This document shows, one piece after another, positions 20,139-29,868 of a DNA stretch of 60,000 nucleotides. Both the position numbers and the translations under genes were made by a program. Under the pieces are notes generated by a model that was not told the DNA's origin, did no database searches, and saw only the letters and a list, made by a program, of their open reading frames with translations. How positions within the stretch are numbered: position 1 is the stretch's first letter; every line of letters begins with the position of its first letter. Origin of the DNA: Symsagittifera roscoffensis. Its lineage: Eukaryota > Xenacoelomorpha > Acoela > Convolutidae. The DNA is taken from the NCBI RefSeq assembly GCF_963678635.1, contig NC_087066.1, positions 19,749,996 through 19,809,995 on the forward strand, read 5' to 3'.

Positions 20139-20607
20139 TATGCCCGCTCAATCTCCGTAATTTGGTAAAACTATGAAGTCGAATGCTTTGAATTATAAAG
20201 AGTATTTATCGGCAAAAACTCTCGGAAAACTCAATACTTTATCATAATTTTTGTCAAGCATAAAATCATATAACTTCAATTCTGAACTGTCCGTATTTTG
20301 TACAAATCGGCGCAAGCTAGCCACAAGAACCGGTCGGTAATGTCCTTGAGACAAATTGCTGTTTTTGGCGGTCAACCTTAATCAAGGCTGAACCGAATTA
20401 GAACCAAAAAACAGTTAAAATAGGATGTAACCCTCGTTTTTAGTATATTAATACATGGGCAGGTGGGGGACTCGAACCTACGTCAACTGTTATTTCACAC
20501 ATATAATCGGCGTTAGCTTACTTTGTCTTAGTCCGCTTGGCCAACTGTGCTTATTTTATATGCATCTATACTCGTTTTATTCTATACTCTTGTTTTGCAT
20601 TGCAACA
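20139..20607 (-). repeat. BEL element 5' LTR
   Basis: 469 bp, 464 identical to the left LTR. It carries the same TATAAAAT motif (20553-20560) 5' of the tRNA-like boxes. Confidence 0.95.
20468..20544 (-). promoter_or_regulatory. tRNA-like A and B boxes inside the 5' LTR
   Basis: The A box is at 20533-20544 and the B box at 20468-20478, identical to those in the other LTR. In this copy they lie upstream of the whole element, so they could influence its transcription. Confidence 0.6.
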
Positions 20608-20612
20608 GTTGT
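20608..20612. repeat. Target site duplication of the BEL element, right copy
   Basis: GTTGT directly follows the right LTR and matches 10780-10784. Confidence 0.85.
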
Positions 20613-22212
20613 AATTTTTTAGAAGCTCCTTTTTGTATATTAAAGTTAGGTATTAAGACAAATGTTCCAATTTTTAAATCTGTGGCTGGTGTAAAGCGTG
20701 AATTAATTTGTTCGTTAATGTTTTGCCTTTGTAACAATTTCTTTGTTACTTTTTGGTAAATTTCATTGGTTGTTTTTTATCTCTATTTAAAATCCATTCG
20801 GTGAGTGTGCCGGAGGCTAATTTAAGAATTTGTGGGTGATGAAAATGATCTTCATCATGTGTGTGTAAAGGTAGGTTATAACAAATTGAGTCTTTATTTG
20901 GTTGGCAATAACCTTGTGCATTTTTATGAGAATTTGCTGTAAACATATTTGGTTTACGTGGCTTTTGATTAAAAACCATTTCGTATGGTGACATTCCTAG
21001 ATTTGTCGTGATTTGTGAATTATATGCTAAGGGAAATAATTTTACATCTGCTGACCATTCTGTGTATTTTGTATCATTTCCATTTATGATACATCTGAGA
21101 TATTCTTGTAGCGAACGGTTCATACCTTCGACTAAACCGTTTGTCCAAGGTGCATGAGATGTACGTGGTTTATGTTTGATATTATATAAGTGGCATAGTG
21201 TGATGATTTCAATATTTATGAATTCTGTACCGTTGTCTGTAACTAAGATTTCGGGTAATCCGAATTTAGTTATCCAGTATTCATGAAGTGTCGTGTAGGC
21301 ATAATAAGCATTACAAAGGTTAAAATATAAACGTTGTCCTTTAAAATCTTGTTTTTGTGCTATTTGTTTTTGATTTGGATAAGGTTTATTTAGTTGACAT
21401 ACTATACAATCATTGCATAATACTTTTATCCCAATTGGTGCATTTGGGAAATAAAAATTTTGTGTAAAGTTTGAGTATGTTTTCTCTGATCCGGAGTGTC
21501 CTTTAGTATTTTGTGTATTTGAAAAAGTAAAAGCTATTATTATCATACTTAAAGGAAGACAGGGAACTTTAGAATCATCTAATTGATATTCTAAAAGATC
21601 TGTATTGTCATTGGTTGCTGTGTTATTCAATTTTCGGAAATATCGGAGGAGTGTTTTATTTCCTAAAATTGTGGTATCTGCTTTTACGGGCTTAGTTTTG
21701 TATTTGTGCCATGATTTTAATTGTCTCATTACTGGATCGAGGTTTTGATATTGTTTTAAGAGTTCAATTGTAGTTTTATCTGTTGGAGGGAGAAAAATAT
21801 TTTCAAATTCCAGTTTTGATAGGGGAATTGTGTCAAGTGGGTCATGGAGGTCAAAAACTTGATTTATTGTGTATTTTGAATAATTTCTTTGTGGTCCTGA
21901 TAAATTTATTTTATCAGTTAGATTTTCTTTTTCAATTAATGGAAAAAGGTCTTTTTTATGCGAGTGGTGTTTTATTCTTTTTTGTTGGGTGTTATTTTTT
22001 ATCCATTGTGAGTATGGAATTGGTTTGAATGTGGATGTTCCTAGTAGATCAACTTCGTAGTGATTATTTTGGCAATCTAAGTAAAGTGGAAAATGTTGTA
22101 GGTTATTTATTTGTGATTGATCAATGTCAGTTTTTACTGCATATTTGCATTCTAGTCGGGGTGATGTTTCATCTTTTGCGAGATAAAATTTTATTTTTTT
22201 TTGGTACTTCAA
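20613..22212 (-). pseudogene. Ty3-like integrase, split and internally deleted
   Basis: Open mainly over 20746-22212, with a frame change near 20746 before the BEL insertion. The zinc-binding region keeps GHSGSEKTY and CNDCIVC, with only one His evident. The core shows TDNGTEF and, about 35 residues later, NGLVEGMNRSL, the second and third acidic positions. Only about 50 residues separate the zinc finger from TDNGTEF. The stretch with the first catalytic Asp is missing, consistent with an internal deletion near 21330. The C-terminal module is at 10421-10784, beyond the BEL element. Confidence 0.85.
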
Positions 22213-22512
22213 CTGTAGTTTTTCGTGTGAGTAATTCAGGTGGTGTATTTCGACTTAATGTATCTGGTAATGCAATATTTTTTTCCTGCTGTCCAAACTA
22301 TATGTAAGTTTGGAAATTTCATTAGAATTAATTGAAATCTATAAAATCTATGATTTGGATTTGACTTTTGTGTAAAGAGAAAAAATGATTGGTTTATGAT
22401 CTGTGAACAGAACTGTTGGATGTTTTGATCCAAGTATCAGAAATTCATATTCTGTAAGTGTATAAATTATAGCTGTACATTCTCTCATTAGAGTTGAGAG
22501 TCGTAGCTCTGC
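22213..22512 (-). pseudogene. Ty3-like RNase H remnant
   Basis: After the RT stop (TAA at 22513) the same frame reads on with LRLSTLMRECTAIIYTLTEY and VLFTDHKPI, typical of the RNase H domain between RT and integrase. It then meets a TAG near 22346 and continues in another frame (22236-22433) with FPNLHIVWTAGKKY. It carries at least two stops and one frameshift. Confidence 0.7.
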
Positions 22513-24075
22513 TTATGTGAATAATCGGGAATTTGCTGATATAAGGTTCATTTTATTTGTGCCACTATGTGATTGTAGTAATGCTGCGCCGATGTCAAAA
22601 TTTGAAGCATCCCACATTGCATAGAATGGTTGATTTGGATCTGGAATTGTGTTTGAAATTTGTTCAGTTAAAAGTTTTTTAATTTCTTCAAATCGTGTTT
22701 GATGTTCAGTGGTCCATGCAAAGTTATTTTGTTGTCTGAGGATATTATAGAAGGGTCTTAAGTATAATTGCATTTTATAAACGTATTTGCTTAAGAAATT
22801 TAACATTCCAAGGAATTCTTGGATTTTCTTTTTGTTTGTTGGTGGCTGAAGTTTTTGAATAGCATCAATGCGTGATTTTAATGGAGTGATAGTGTTTCGT
22901 TCAATATTATGTCCTAAAAATTTAACTCGTGTTAGAAAGAAGTGTGATTTATCGGGAGCGGCTTTCAGATTTTCGTTCTGAAGTATTTTATGATAGTGTT
23001 CTGAAACTGTAAACATTTCTTTTTTGGTCTGTGATTGCATAAAAACATCGTCTAAATAAGTGATTGCGTTTTTCTTGAGTATTAGTGGTCTAAAAATTTT
23101 ACTCATAAAAGCTGAAAAAGCTGCTGGTACTATGGATATTCCATAGAATAAGCGATTAAATTCATATTGTTGATTTCCAATAACAAATTGTGTTAAACGT
23201 CGTGATTGTTCATCTAGTGGCATTTGATTGTATGCACTATTCATATCTGCGGTTGTAAAGTATTTTCCATTTATCTTTGTTAAGATAACTTGTATTGGTT
23301 CAATAGGCCAATTGCATTTTGATTCATCAATTAGTGAATTGAGATATCTAGCGTCTAAAATTATTTTTAATGATTCACCTTTTGCTAGAACGATAACAGA
23401 GTTGATAAAAGTGTTACCTTTTGATTGTTCTTCTTTATTTACTGGTGAGATAATTTTGTATTGTTCTAAAATATCAAGTAATCTATTTACTTTGTCGTGT
23501 AAGTGAATTGGTACTTTACTGGCTCTTTGTTTTTTGAAAACTGCGTCGGGTTTTAACTGGAGATGTAGTGATGAACTGATTTTTCCAACGTCAAATTTTG
23601 ATGTTGCGTAGACTGTTGAACATTTGAACAGTTGCTTTGCTAATTTATCAAATTCGATTTGTGTAGTTTGTGAATGATCAAAATTAAACATTGTTAACAT
23701 TTTTTGTTGTTCTTTTGTGTAATTTGTTATATTGAATGTTGGTTTAAAATATGGTGTTTTTGTGAAGTAATCTGTGTTTCTCTTTTCATTACTTACTATG
23801 TTATTTATGGATAATTCTTCGTCAAGAATTGTGGATTGGCAAAGATCTAATAATTGGAGTATATTATTAACGCGGTAGGCTACTTCATGTATGGGTGAGA
23901 TTGTAGCGTTTGTTTCCAAATATCCTAAAAGTCCTAAGGGTAATGTTACTTGATACGGTGTATTGTTATACGTGTGTAACGAAATGATGTCGGAATTCGT
24001 GTTTTTCAAATATTTAATAGATGAGATCGTGATTTTGAAAAATTTGTGAATAGGTTTAAATTCAAAGTCTGACAT
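22513..24075 (-). CDS. pol: Ty3-like reverse transcriptase, 520-codon open segment
   Basis: An RNA-dependent DNA polymerase domain. Visible motifs in order are PIHLHDKVNRLLDILEQYKI (start of the fingers), VIVLAKGESLKIILDARYLN, FTTADMNSAYNQMPL with the first catalytic Asp, FNRLFYGISIVPAAFSAFM, YLDDVF with the catalytic pair, and FLGHNIE. The connection region (PFYAMWDASNFDIGAALLQS) follows and begins RNase H. It is open for 1.56 kb but bounded by stops on both sides (24295-24297 and 22513-22515), so it is a surviving piece of pol rather than a complete gene. Confidence 0.9.
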   Translation of the reverse strand: MSDFEFKPIHKFFKITISSIKYLKNTNSDIISLHTYNNTPYQVTLPLGLLGYLETNATISPIHEVAYRVNNILQLLDLCQSTILDEELSINNIVSNEKRNTDYFTKTPYFKPTFNITNYTKEQQKMLTMFNFDHSQTTQIEFDKLAKQLFKCSTVYATSKFDVGKISSSLHLQLKPDAVFKKQRASKVPIHLHDKVNRLLDILEQYKIISPVNKEEQSKGNTFINSVIVLAKGESLKIILDARYLNSLIDESKCNWPIEPIQVILTKINGKYFTTADMNSAYNQMPLDEQSRRLTQFVIGNQQYEFNRLFYGISIVPAAFSAFMSKIFRPLILKKNAITYLDDVFMQSQTKKEMFTVSEHYHKILQNENLKAAPDKSHFFLTRVKFLGHNIERNTITPLKSRIDAIQKLQPPTNKKKIQEFLGMLNFLSKYVYKMQLYLRPFYNILRQQNNFAWTTEHQTRFEEIKKLLTEQISNTIPDPNQPFYAMWDASNFDIGAALLQSHSGTNKMNLISANSRLFT

Positions 24076-24393
24076 AAAAAATTGTTGTTTATTTTGACTT
24101 TTATCATACTGGTGAACTTGTTTTATTGAAAAATTATATATATTTCCTGATAATGGTTTCAGGTGTTTCCGTTTTTGATTATAAATTGGATAAAATTTTG
24201 AGAAGAATGGTGGTTGTTTGTTTAATCTTTGAAAAAATGTTAGAGCTGTATTTTTTGTTTTTGTGTACTTATCTTTGATTAGTATTTTACTATTTCAGAT
24301 GTTGATTGTTGGTATATATTTAGATATAAATGGTATCCCAATGATATTAGGCTTAATATCAGTAATATGAAATGTTTGTTTAAACGGTCTGTT
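24076..24393 (-). pseudogene. Broken protease-RT linker of the Ty3-like pol
   Basis: The pol frame continues through this stretch with FKQTFHITDIKPNIIGIPF, which resembles the segment after retroelement proteases. It carries an in-frame TGA at 24295-24297 and follows the TAA at 24394-24396. Confidence 0.65.
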
Positions 24394-25644
24394 TTAAATT
24401 TTGTTTTGCTCCATTGTTCTCGTGGGGAGAAGGAATAATTGGATTTTTCCATAAATTACTAATGTTGATCCTTGTGCTGTTGCTAGTTTACTGGAGGTGG
24501 CAAGAGGCGTTAATTTTGGATGTAATGTTTTGATTTCATTCCATGTGGTAATATTAATTATATTTGATTCTGCTCCTGAATCAATTAAAAAATCAATTTG
24601 AAGATCTGGTGGCTGAAATTCTTTGTTTCTTGGGCTTTCTAAGAGAAATAGTATTGTCCAAATTTTTTCTCTGGGTTCTTCTTTCTGTATTTTTTGATAA
24701 ATATGATTTGTGTTTGAGCATTGTGTTTCACCTTTTTCATCGGGTTTAATTACCGTGTTAATTTCGTTTACTTTTTGTGTAGTTTGTGTAGTATCGATGG
24801 GTCCAATATAGTTATTGTGAAGGAGTTCCAATTGATTTTCATATACATGTGATGTAAAAGGTTGTTCATATATGACAGGTTCATAGTCGTTTTCGACTGT
24901 TATCATATTTACAGAGATGGTATTTTCTGTATCATTTTCTGAATCTGATGATCCACAGTTTATATGATTTAGTTGTAGTTCGTTACTTCCTGTGTCATCA
25001 AATCCTGGGGGGTCTGATGTTGTTTCTTCATTTGATTGTACTTGATTAATTTGTCTCTGATGTTTTGGTGTACTATCTCTGTGTCGATGTTTAGAATTAT
25101 CATAATGGTTATTATTTCTATGTGGTGATTGAGAATAATTTCTATATCGATTATTATAACTTGAATTTCGATTTTGTGAATTATTCCGTGATCTGTTTTG
25201 ATAATTATCATTTGATCTGTGATAGTTTGATCTATTATATGAATTATTTCTTGATCGATTGTTCGGGTAATTCTGATTTCGATTGTTCGAATAACTTCTA
25301 TTTCTATTATGTGAATAGTTTCTATTTCTGTTGTATGATGAGTTTCGTGATTGATTATTGGAATAGTGTCTATTCCTTAGGTTTGATTGGGAACTTGATC
25401 CAGAAACAAATTGTGTTGCATTGGAATTTGATCTTGAATAGTTATTTTGGTTATTTTGACTAGTCGATCGGTTATAATTATTTTTTGAAGAATTTCGTGT
25501 ATTTCTTCGTTCTGGTGATCTTTTTCTATAACTTGAGTTATATGGTGATTGATTCCTTGTGTAATTGGTGTTGTTTGGAAGTGGTTTTCCTGAACTGTTA
25601 TTACTATATATATTTTTGTTTGGTAGATTTTGATCTTTCTTCAT
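24394..25644 (-). CDS. Ty3-like protease ORF (pro), -1 frame to gag
   Basis: The N-terminal ~200 residues are an Asn/Arg/Ser/Tyr-rich low-complexity stretch with many RNxSYNRN-type repeats, probably disordered and RNA-binding. An acidic linker follows. The C-terminal part has the aspartic protease motif DFLIDSGAESNIINITT and a YGKIQLFLL strand. An ATG at 25644 overlaps the gag stop as ATGA. The frame is also open upstream to beyond the slippery site, so entry by -1 frameshifting is likely. It ends at TAA 24394, a premature stop within pol. Confidence 0.85.
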   Translation of the reverse strand: MKKDQNLPNKNIYSNNSSGKPLPNNTNYTRNQSPYNSSYRKRSPERRNTRNSSKNNYNRSTSQNNQNNYSRSNSNATQFVSGSSSQSNLRNRHYSNNQSRNSSYNRNRNYSHNRNRSYSNNRNQNYPNNRSRNNSYNRSNYHRSNDNYQNRSRNNSQNRNSSYNNRYRNYSQSPHRNNNHYDNSKHRHRDSTPKHQRQINQVQSNEETTSDPPGFDDTGSNELQLNHINCGSSDSENDTENTISVNMITVENDYEPVIYEQPFTSHVYENQLELLHNNYIGPIDTTQTTQKVNEINTVIKPDEKGETQCSNTNHIYQKIQKEEPREKIWTILFLLESPRNKEFQPPDLQIDFLIDSGAESNIINITTWNEIKTLHPKLTPLATSSKLATAQGSTLVIYGKIQLFLLPTRTMEQNKI

Positions 25645-26777
25645 GTATTGATAGAACGATTTATTTGGTTCTTTATGCTTTTGAGGCTTATTCTGATTGT
25701 CTTGTTTTTTTGTCTACATTCAGAAATACTGTGTCCATATCGTCGGCAATAATTACACCATTTTTTGAAAGATGGTTTGCCTTTAAAGTTTTGATGTTTT
25801 TCATAGATATTTAGTATTTCAGTGATTTTTTCAATCAGGTCTGTATCTGATTCCTGTATGTTATTTATGTGTGTAGTGTTTGTTTCAATTCGGTTAACAT
25901 ATTGTAATTTCAGATTTTCTGTTTCTTCAAGTTTCATTGTGATTTCCGCTTGCTCTAGTTTGTCTACTAGTTTTCGAAAATCTAAGTCTGGTTCTCGAAT
26001 TGAGGAAGGATGAGATGCTCTCTTTTTTATCGCTGGTTTCCTTAATTGAGGTGTTAAGGTCATCATTAAAATTTCTGTAATTTTTGTGTTTTTATAGTAA
26101 TGTGTATTAAATGAATATGCTTTTCGAACTAGTGTTTCGATACGTACTGCTAATTGCTTGATAGTTTCATTTGGTAATCTGCGAACTTCATTACATAAAA
26201 CTCTTTGGTGTTGTTTATGTCTTTCGGAGTCAAACATTTTTGAAAATTCTTGAGTGAATCTTTTCCAGTCTGATTTTATTTCTATAGGTAATACTGAAAA
26301 CCATTTTTGAGCTGCGCCATCTAAAGTTGTTTGTATTAGTGCTGTGCGTCTATGTATCCAATTTTGATGTAGTGGCGTATTAATTGGTTCAGGTCCTATA
26401 TTTAAAATTAAATTTGCTGTTACTGCATTTAGATAATCTTCTACAGAATATTCAGGGTCTGTTCTTGTGAATACTATCAGTGGTTTATTGGATGTTATTG
26501 ATGATCCACCCATGAGGTATGGATTCATTGTCATCTGTAGTGATTCTGCGGCATTTGGCATTTGCAAAAAATTTGAAAGTTGATTTTTTGTTATTTCGTG
26601 TTGCTGAAGGTAATATGGAAGCGGTATTTCATTTTGCATTTGAGTTGGTTGATAAGAATGCATTGACATTGGATTTTGTGGTTGTATTGGTTGAAAAGAT
26701 TGTGTGTTAAATGGGTTTTGTATATGCATTTGTTGTGGATTTTGTACATCTGTTGGGTTTTGTGGGTAAATTTTCAT
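25641..26777 (-). CDS. gag: Ty3-like gag: capsid and CCHC nucleocapsid
   Basis: The first methionine is at 26777 but the frame is open up to 27041. A Gln/Pro/Asn-rich start precedes a Retrotrans_gag-type capsid core (LDGAAQKWFSVLPIEIKSDW, FTQEFSKMFDSERHK, RRLPNETIKQLAVRIETL). A single zinc knuckle CNYCRRYGHSISEC (CX2CX4HX4C) is near the end, followed by a basic tail. The knuckle is encoded just before the slippery heptamer. The N-terminal part of gag (27035-28294) is in another frame, so a frameshift separates them near 27040. Confidence 0.85.
   Translation of the reverse strand: MKIYPQNPTDVQNPQQMHIQNPFNTQSFQPIQPQNPMSMHSYQPTQMQNEIPLPYYLQQHEITKNQLSNFLQMPNAAESLQMTMNPYLMGGSSITSNKPLIVFTRTDPEYSVEDYLNAVTANLILNIGPEPINTPLHQNWIHRRTALIQTTLDGAAQKWFSVLPIEIKSDWKRFTQEFSKMFDSERHKQHQRVLCNEVRRLPNETIKQLAVRIETLVRKAYSFNTHYYKNTKITEILMMTLTPQLRKPAIKKRASHPSSIREPDLDFRKLVDKLEQAEITMKLEETENLKLQYVNRIETNTTHINNIQESDTDLIEKITEILNIYEKHQNFKGKPSFKKWCNYCRRYGHSISECRQKNKTIRISLKSIKNQINRSINT
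25704..25710 (-). promoter_or_regulatory. Ribosomal -1 frameshift slippery site A AAA AAC
   Basis: On the minus strand the heptamer lies with AAA (25709-25707) and AAC (25706-25704) as gag-frame codons. The gag stop is 63 bases further on. The -1 frame is open from here into protease. This is the most common retroviral slippery sequence, in the expected place after the zinc knuckle. I did not work out a downstream pseudoknot. Confidence 0.8.
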
Positions 26778-27034
26778 ATTTCGAGATGGTTGAGGTTGTC
26801 GTGGTCTTTGTGTGCGATATTCATTAGTATATGGTGCAAAAATATCTGGTTGGTGATAGTCGTCTTCATCAGATGATAAGTAGTTTGTTTTATATGGTGT
26901 ATATTGGTTATTTTTATTTTGTTGAAAGAATGGGTGATTTTCACTATAATCCTGTGCAGGTTGTGGATTATCTGGAAAACTTACTGAATTGGTCGATGTT
27001 TTCGGGAGATTCCAATAATGGGAACATACGTGAT

Positions 27035-28294
27035 TTAAATTTTATGTGTTTTTCGGGGACGTTGGTTTGTTCTTGGTTTGTGAGCATAATTGTAATTGTG
27101 TTCTGCAAAGGTGTTTCTTGTGAATGGTTTTCGTGTTTTTGACGGTATTGTCATTGGTCTATACGTTTGATAATCCATATGTGAATATTTTGGAGCAACC
27201 GAAGGTTTAACGGTTGATTGTAAGGTTACTTGTGCCAGTGAAGTGTTTGTATTTCTTGGTGTTGTCAAAATTGGGTGCATTGGTGAAATACTTTGTTGTG
27301 TAGTTGTTGTTGTTTGGACGATTTCTTCATTTATGAAGTGTGATGGTGTTTGAATATCTTGTTGTGTAAGATTTCTAGTTCCATTAAGGTTTTCATTACG
27401 TATGACGGTCGAATTTAAACTGTTATTTCGCGTATCAGGTAAAAATGTATTATAGTTTAATGGTGTTGCATCAATGGTTAATGGTAATACTTTTACATAA
27501 TCTCTGTGATAGGATATTGTACTTATTGCTTGACTTGAGATAGCTTGAGGGATATTTATAAATGTAGGATGAGACCATTCAGGGTCTCAAACGTAGTCTG
27601 ATTGTTCTGAAAGGGCAGTGTCGTCATTTGTATCTTGAGGTCTGAAATTTTTTCTTGCTTGTGAAATTAAATCTAAATTGTGGGTGAAATAATCTATTAT
27701 GAACCATCCTAAAATCTTTTGTAAATCATGTTTTGTATGCTGTGAAACATCATCTTTTGTGAAATTTTCTTTGATTATATGTAGAAATGTTGAAAATACT
27801 GTGATTTCATTTCGTACTTTTGTATGTTTGGATGTTTCAGTTGGTGAGATACTTTGAATTTCTGTTTTTTCTAATATAGATATATAACTATATATTATTG
27901 CAAAGACTTCGTTAGTGAATATGGAGTTTGCTCTCTGTGAATTATGATATTGTATGCTTTTGATATATTCTATGAATACATTTGAAAATTCTAGTTCAAT
28001 ATCGTCTGTTTGAATTACATATTTGCGATGGGCTGTATTGGGTGTGCTGAATTCTATGATGTAGATTCCATATTGTTGTGTTAGGTTACATATGTCTTTC
28101 AAATAATGTTCAAGAATTTGTCTTTTGATTTTTACATCTGGGAATTCTGCTTTGCATGGACTGATTCCGGGTTCAAACAAATTTACGAGTAAGTTCTTGC
28201 AAAAATCATGTTGTCCTCTATCATCGAGTGAATCTATAAGAAAGGGGTAAACTGCTTCGTCATCTGGACTATCGTCACTTTGAGTGTGGCTCAT
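27035..28294 (-). pseudogene. N-terminal gag region of the Ty3-like element, with in-frame TGA
   Basis: ATG at 28294. About 235 codons with an acidic start (SDDSPDDEAVYPFLIDSL) and a helical, structured body, ending at TGA 27587-27589. The same frame continues (SHPTFINIPQAISS) to TAA at 27035, then the zinc-knuckle gag frame takes over. I recognise no named domain. The TGA is also present in copies 3 and 4, as expected from recent duplication. It could be a nonsense change that predates the duplications, or a recoded stop. Confidence 0.6.
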
Positions 28295-28490
28295 TTTTTC
28301 GTTTGATGACTGTTGATATATAACTATCGATGTGTCTAATTGGTTGATTCCAATTATACAAGTGTACTGGTTTGTGTTTGTATTGCTTTTTTATTCTTCT
28401 TTTTCCTCTTTTTGATGAATTTGAAGTTGTTTCTGAGTCGGAAAAATATAATTGATCGTAGATGGGACAATTTTTATCAATTGAGTTCAT
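28275..28490 (-). CDS. Short basic ORF overlapping the gag start
   Basis: 71 codons from ATG 28490. An acidic, Ser-rich start is followed by KRGKRRIKKQYKHKP, which looks like a nuclear-localisation or RNA-binding patch. It overlaps the next ORF by 20 bases. Copy 3 (37939-38151) has a 3-base in-frame deletion in the basic patch; copy 4 (43165-43380) is intact. It may be the true gag N-terminus in another frame or a small separate protein. Confidence 0.4.
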   Translation of the reverse strand: MNSIDKNCPIYDQLYFSDSETTSNSSKRGKRRIKKQYKHKPVHLYNWNQPIRHIDSYISTVIKRKNEPHSK

Positions 28491-28640
28491 CTAAACTGCT
28501 GGCTTCTGATTCAGAAAATGCGTTTCTATTTTTTGAAAATCTTTTTCGTGTGATTTGTCTTTGTTTGTTTATAATTTTTCATTTTATTGTTTGTCGGTTT
28601 GTTCTAATGTATCCAACTGTTTGTGTATGAGGTGTGATTA

Positions 28641-29868
28641 CAAGATCGTATTTTTTGTTATCTATTTCACAGTTGTGTAAATCGATTGTTTGTTTATTTC
28701 CTAAATTTTTGAATGACATAAGGTTTAGGATGAGGGATGCAAGAAGTTGTTAGTTATTTCTATTTCCTTAGACTGTTAATCCTTACGATTTTTTGGTTAA
28801 CTTAACCTGGGTCTTTTTGTTCAGGGTTGGAGAGAAAAGTATATCGATTCCGAAGAATGATTTTTTACTTTCTCGTGGCTAGTCTAAGCTAAGGTGTTAA
28901 CTTACTTAATCTTACTTAGGGGTAGTGATTGTGTTCAAGGGTTGGAGAATAGTAAATCGATCCACAAGGTTCAGGTATAATTAGAACGCAAGTAGTTCGT
29001 TAGATACTATTTTAAACTTACTAAGTCTAAGATCTATCCTGGGTCTGGTAAGAGGAGGGTTCAAGTGAAGGATGAATAACCGAAGTTCTTCACTGTTTAT
29101 CTCAATTTGAATGGTTAGTTTTATTGAAAAATTTGTATTAGTCCTGGGTCTTTTGGAAGGGTTGGATAGTGAATCGACGTTTGAGGTCGTTAGACACTTG
29201 CTAAGTGGGTGGGGGAGGACAAAATTGTTCTTTTTGATCCAAGGATAGGCCTTGATGATCAGATTTTAAATTTAATTAGATAGAAAATTTATTAAGATCC
29301 AAGGATGAGCCTTGATGATCTGATTTTTAAAATTAAGTGAATTTAAGTTTAAAAAGGTTTAAGTTTATTGAATAAAAAGATTTAGTTCTTCAATGATATT
29401 AGTGAGCTTATGAATGCTGTTATGTTTAGGTGATGAAGCTGGAACAACAGGATGATTTATGATAATTAACAATTTTTTGTCATGCTACTAATTTTTATTT
29501 TTATTTTCAATAAATATTTTTCAAATATGTTTTAGATAATACTGCAGAAATTAAGAAAACGATCTGAGATCTTTTTATCAATCGTTATTGTACATTAATA
29601 ATTTTGTTTAGCGCCTGAAATGATCATGAAGGTTTACTTCAAAATTTTATGTTTGCAAATGAAAATCTAAATTCATTGCTAATAAGATTCTAAATACAAA
29701 AGTTTGTGTTGGCTTTTGCCGTAAAACCATAAAACTAAATGGTAAGTTTCTACTTTGTCGTATGTCGTCTCTTGTCTGAAGTCTTCTTCCAATTCCGGGT
29801 AGTTCTATTATCGTTCGGAATATCGGCTCTGATCTATTGAGTCGTAGAGACATTTCAATTAAATTTTT
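28641..29868. other. Leader-like segment of the tandem unit, no gene found
   Basis: No convincing ORF. Loosely repeated CTGGGTCTT and GGGTTGGA phrases occur near 28808, 28937, 29038 and 29146. A 60-bp tandem duplication lies at 29236-29335. Equivalent sequence is present in copies 2-4. Confidence 0.5.
29236..29335. repeat. 60-bp tandem duplication
   Basis: GATCCAAGGATAGGCCTTGA at 29236 and GATCCAAGGATGAGCCTTGA at 29296 begin two similar blocks. The same pair recurs in the other units. Confidence 0.75.

Larger units (their letters stand above)
10785..20607 (-). mobile_element. BEL/Pao LTR retrotransposon, nearly complete, 9.8 kb
   Basis: Two 469-bp LTRs (10785-11253 and 20139-20607) in direct orientation enclose minus-strand gag-pol with Pao-type protease, RT carrying YMDDYLDS, RNase H and integrase. 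A primer binding site lies next to the right LTR and a polypurine tract next to the left LTR, so transcription runs right to left. GTTGT flanks both ends. LTRs differ at 5 of 469 positions, about 1.1 percent, so insertion is recent. Two coding lesions (TGA at 15353, frameshift near 12086) suggest that this copy is not autonomous unless bypassed. It sits inside the integrase gene of the Ty3-like element. Confidence 0.95.
4132..28490 (-). mobile_element. Ty3/gypsy-type, retrovirus-like element, decayed and split by a BEL element
   Basis: Reading right to left on the minus strand, the order is gag, protease, RT, RNase H, integrase, envelope-like and accessory ORFs, as in Ty3/gypsy elements with an env gene. 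The BEL element at 10785-20607 divides pol. The outer coordinates are the limits of recognisable ORFs; LTRs were not identified. Both halves share a strongly G-poor coding strand unlike the inserted element or the SCHIP1 region. Stops, frameshifts and an integrase deletion show that this copy cannot be autonomous. Confidence 0.85.

Noticed and set aside
19314-20176. Long overlapping ORFs on both strands with LCNPQQT or SVADCRV-type heptads
   Set aside because: They arise because the 21-bp array has a period divisible by three, so several frames stay open. They lie in the BEL leader and show no real coding signal.
4132-28294. Alternative genetic code with reassigned TAA/TAG/TGA
   Set aside because: Stops cluster in the retroelements, while the SCHIP1 homologue has none over 434 codons and ends normally at TGA. 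Decay of the elements explains them.
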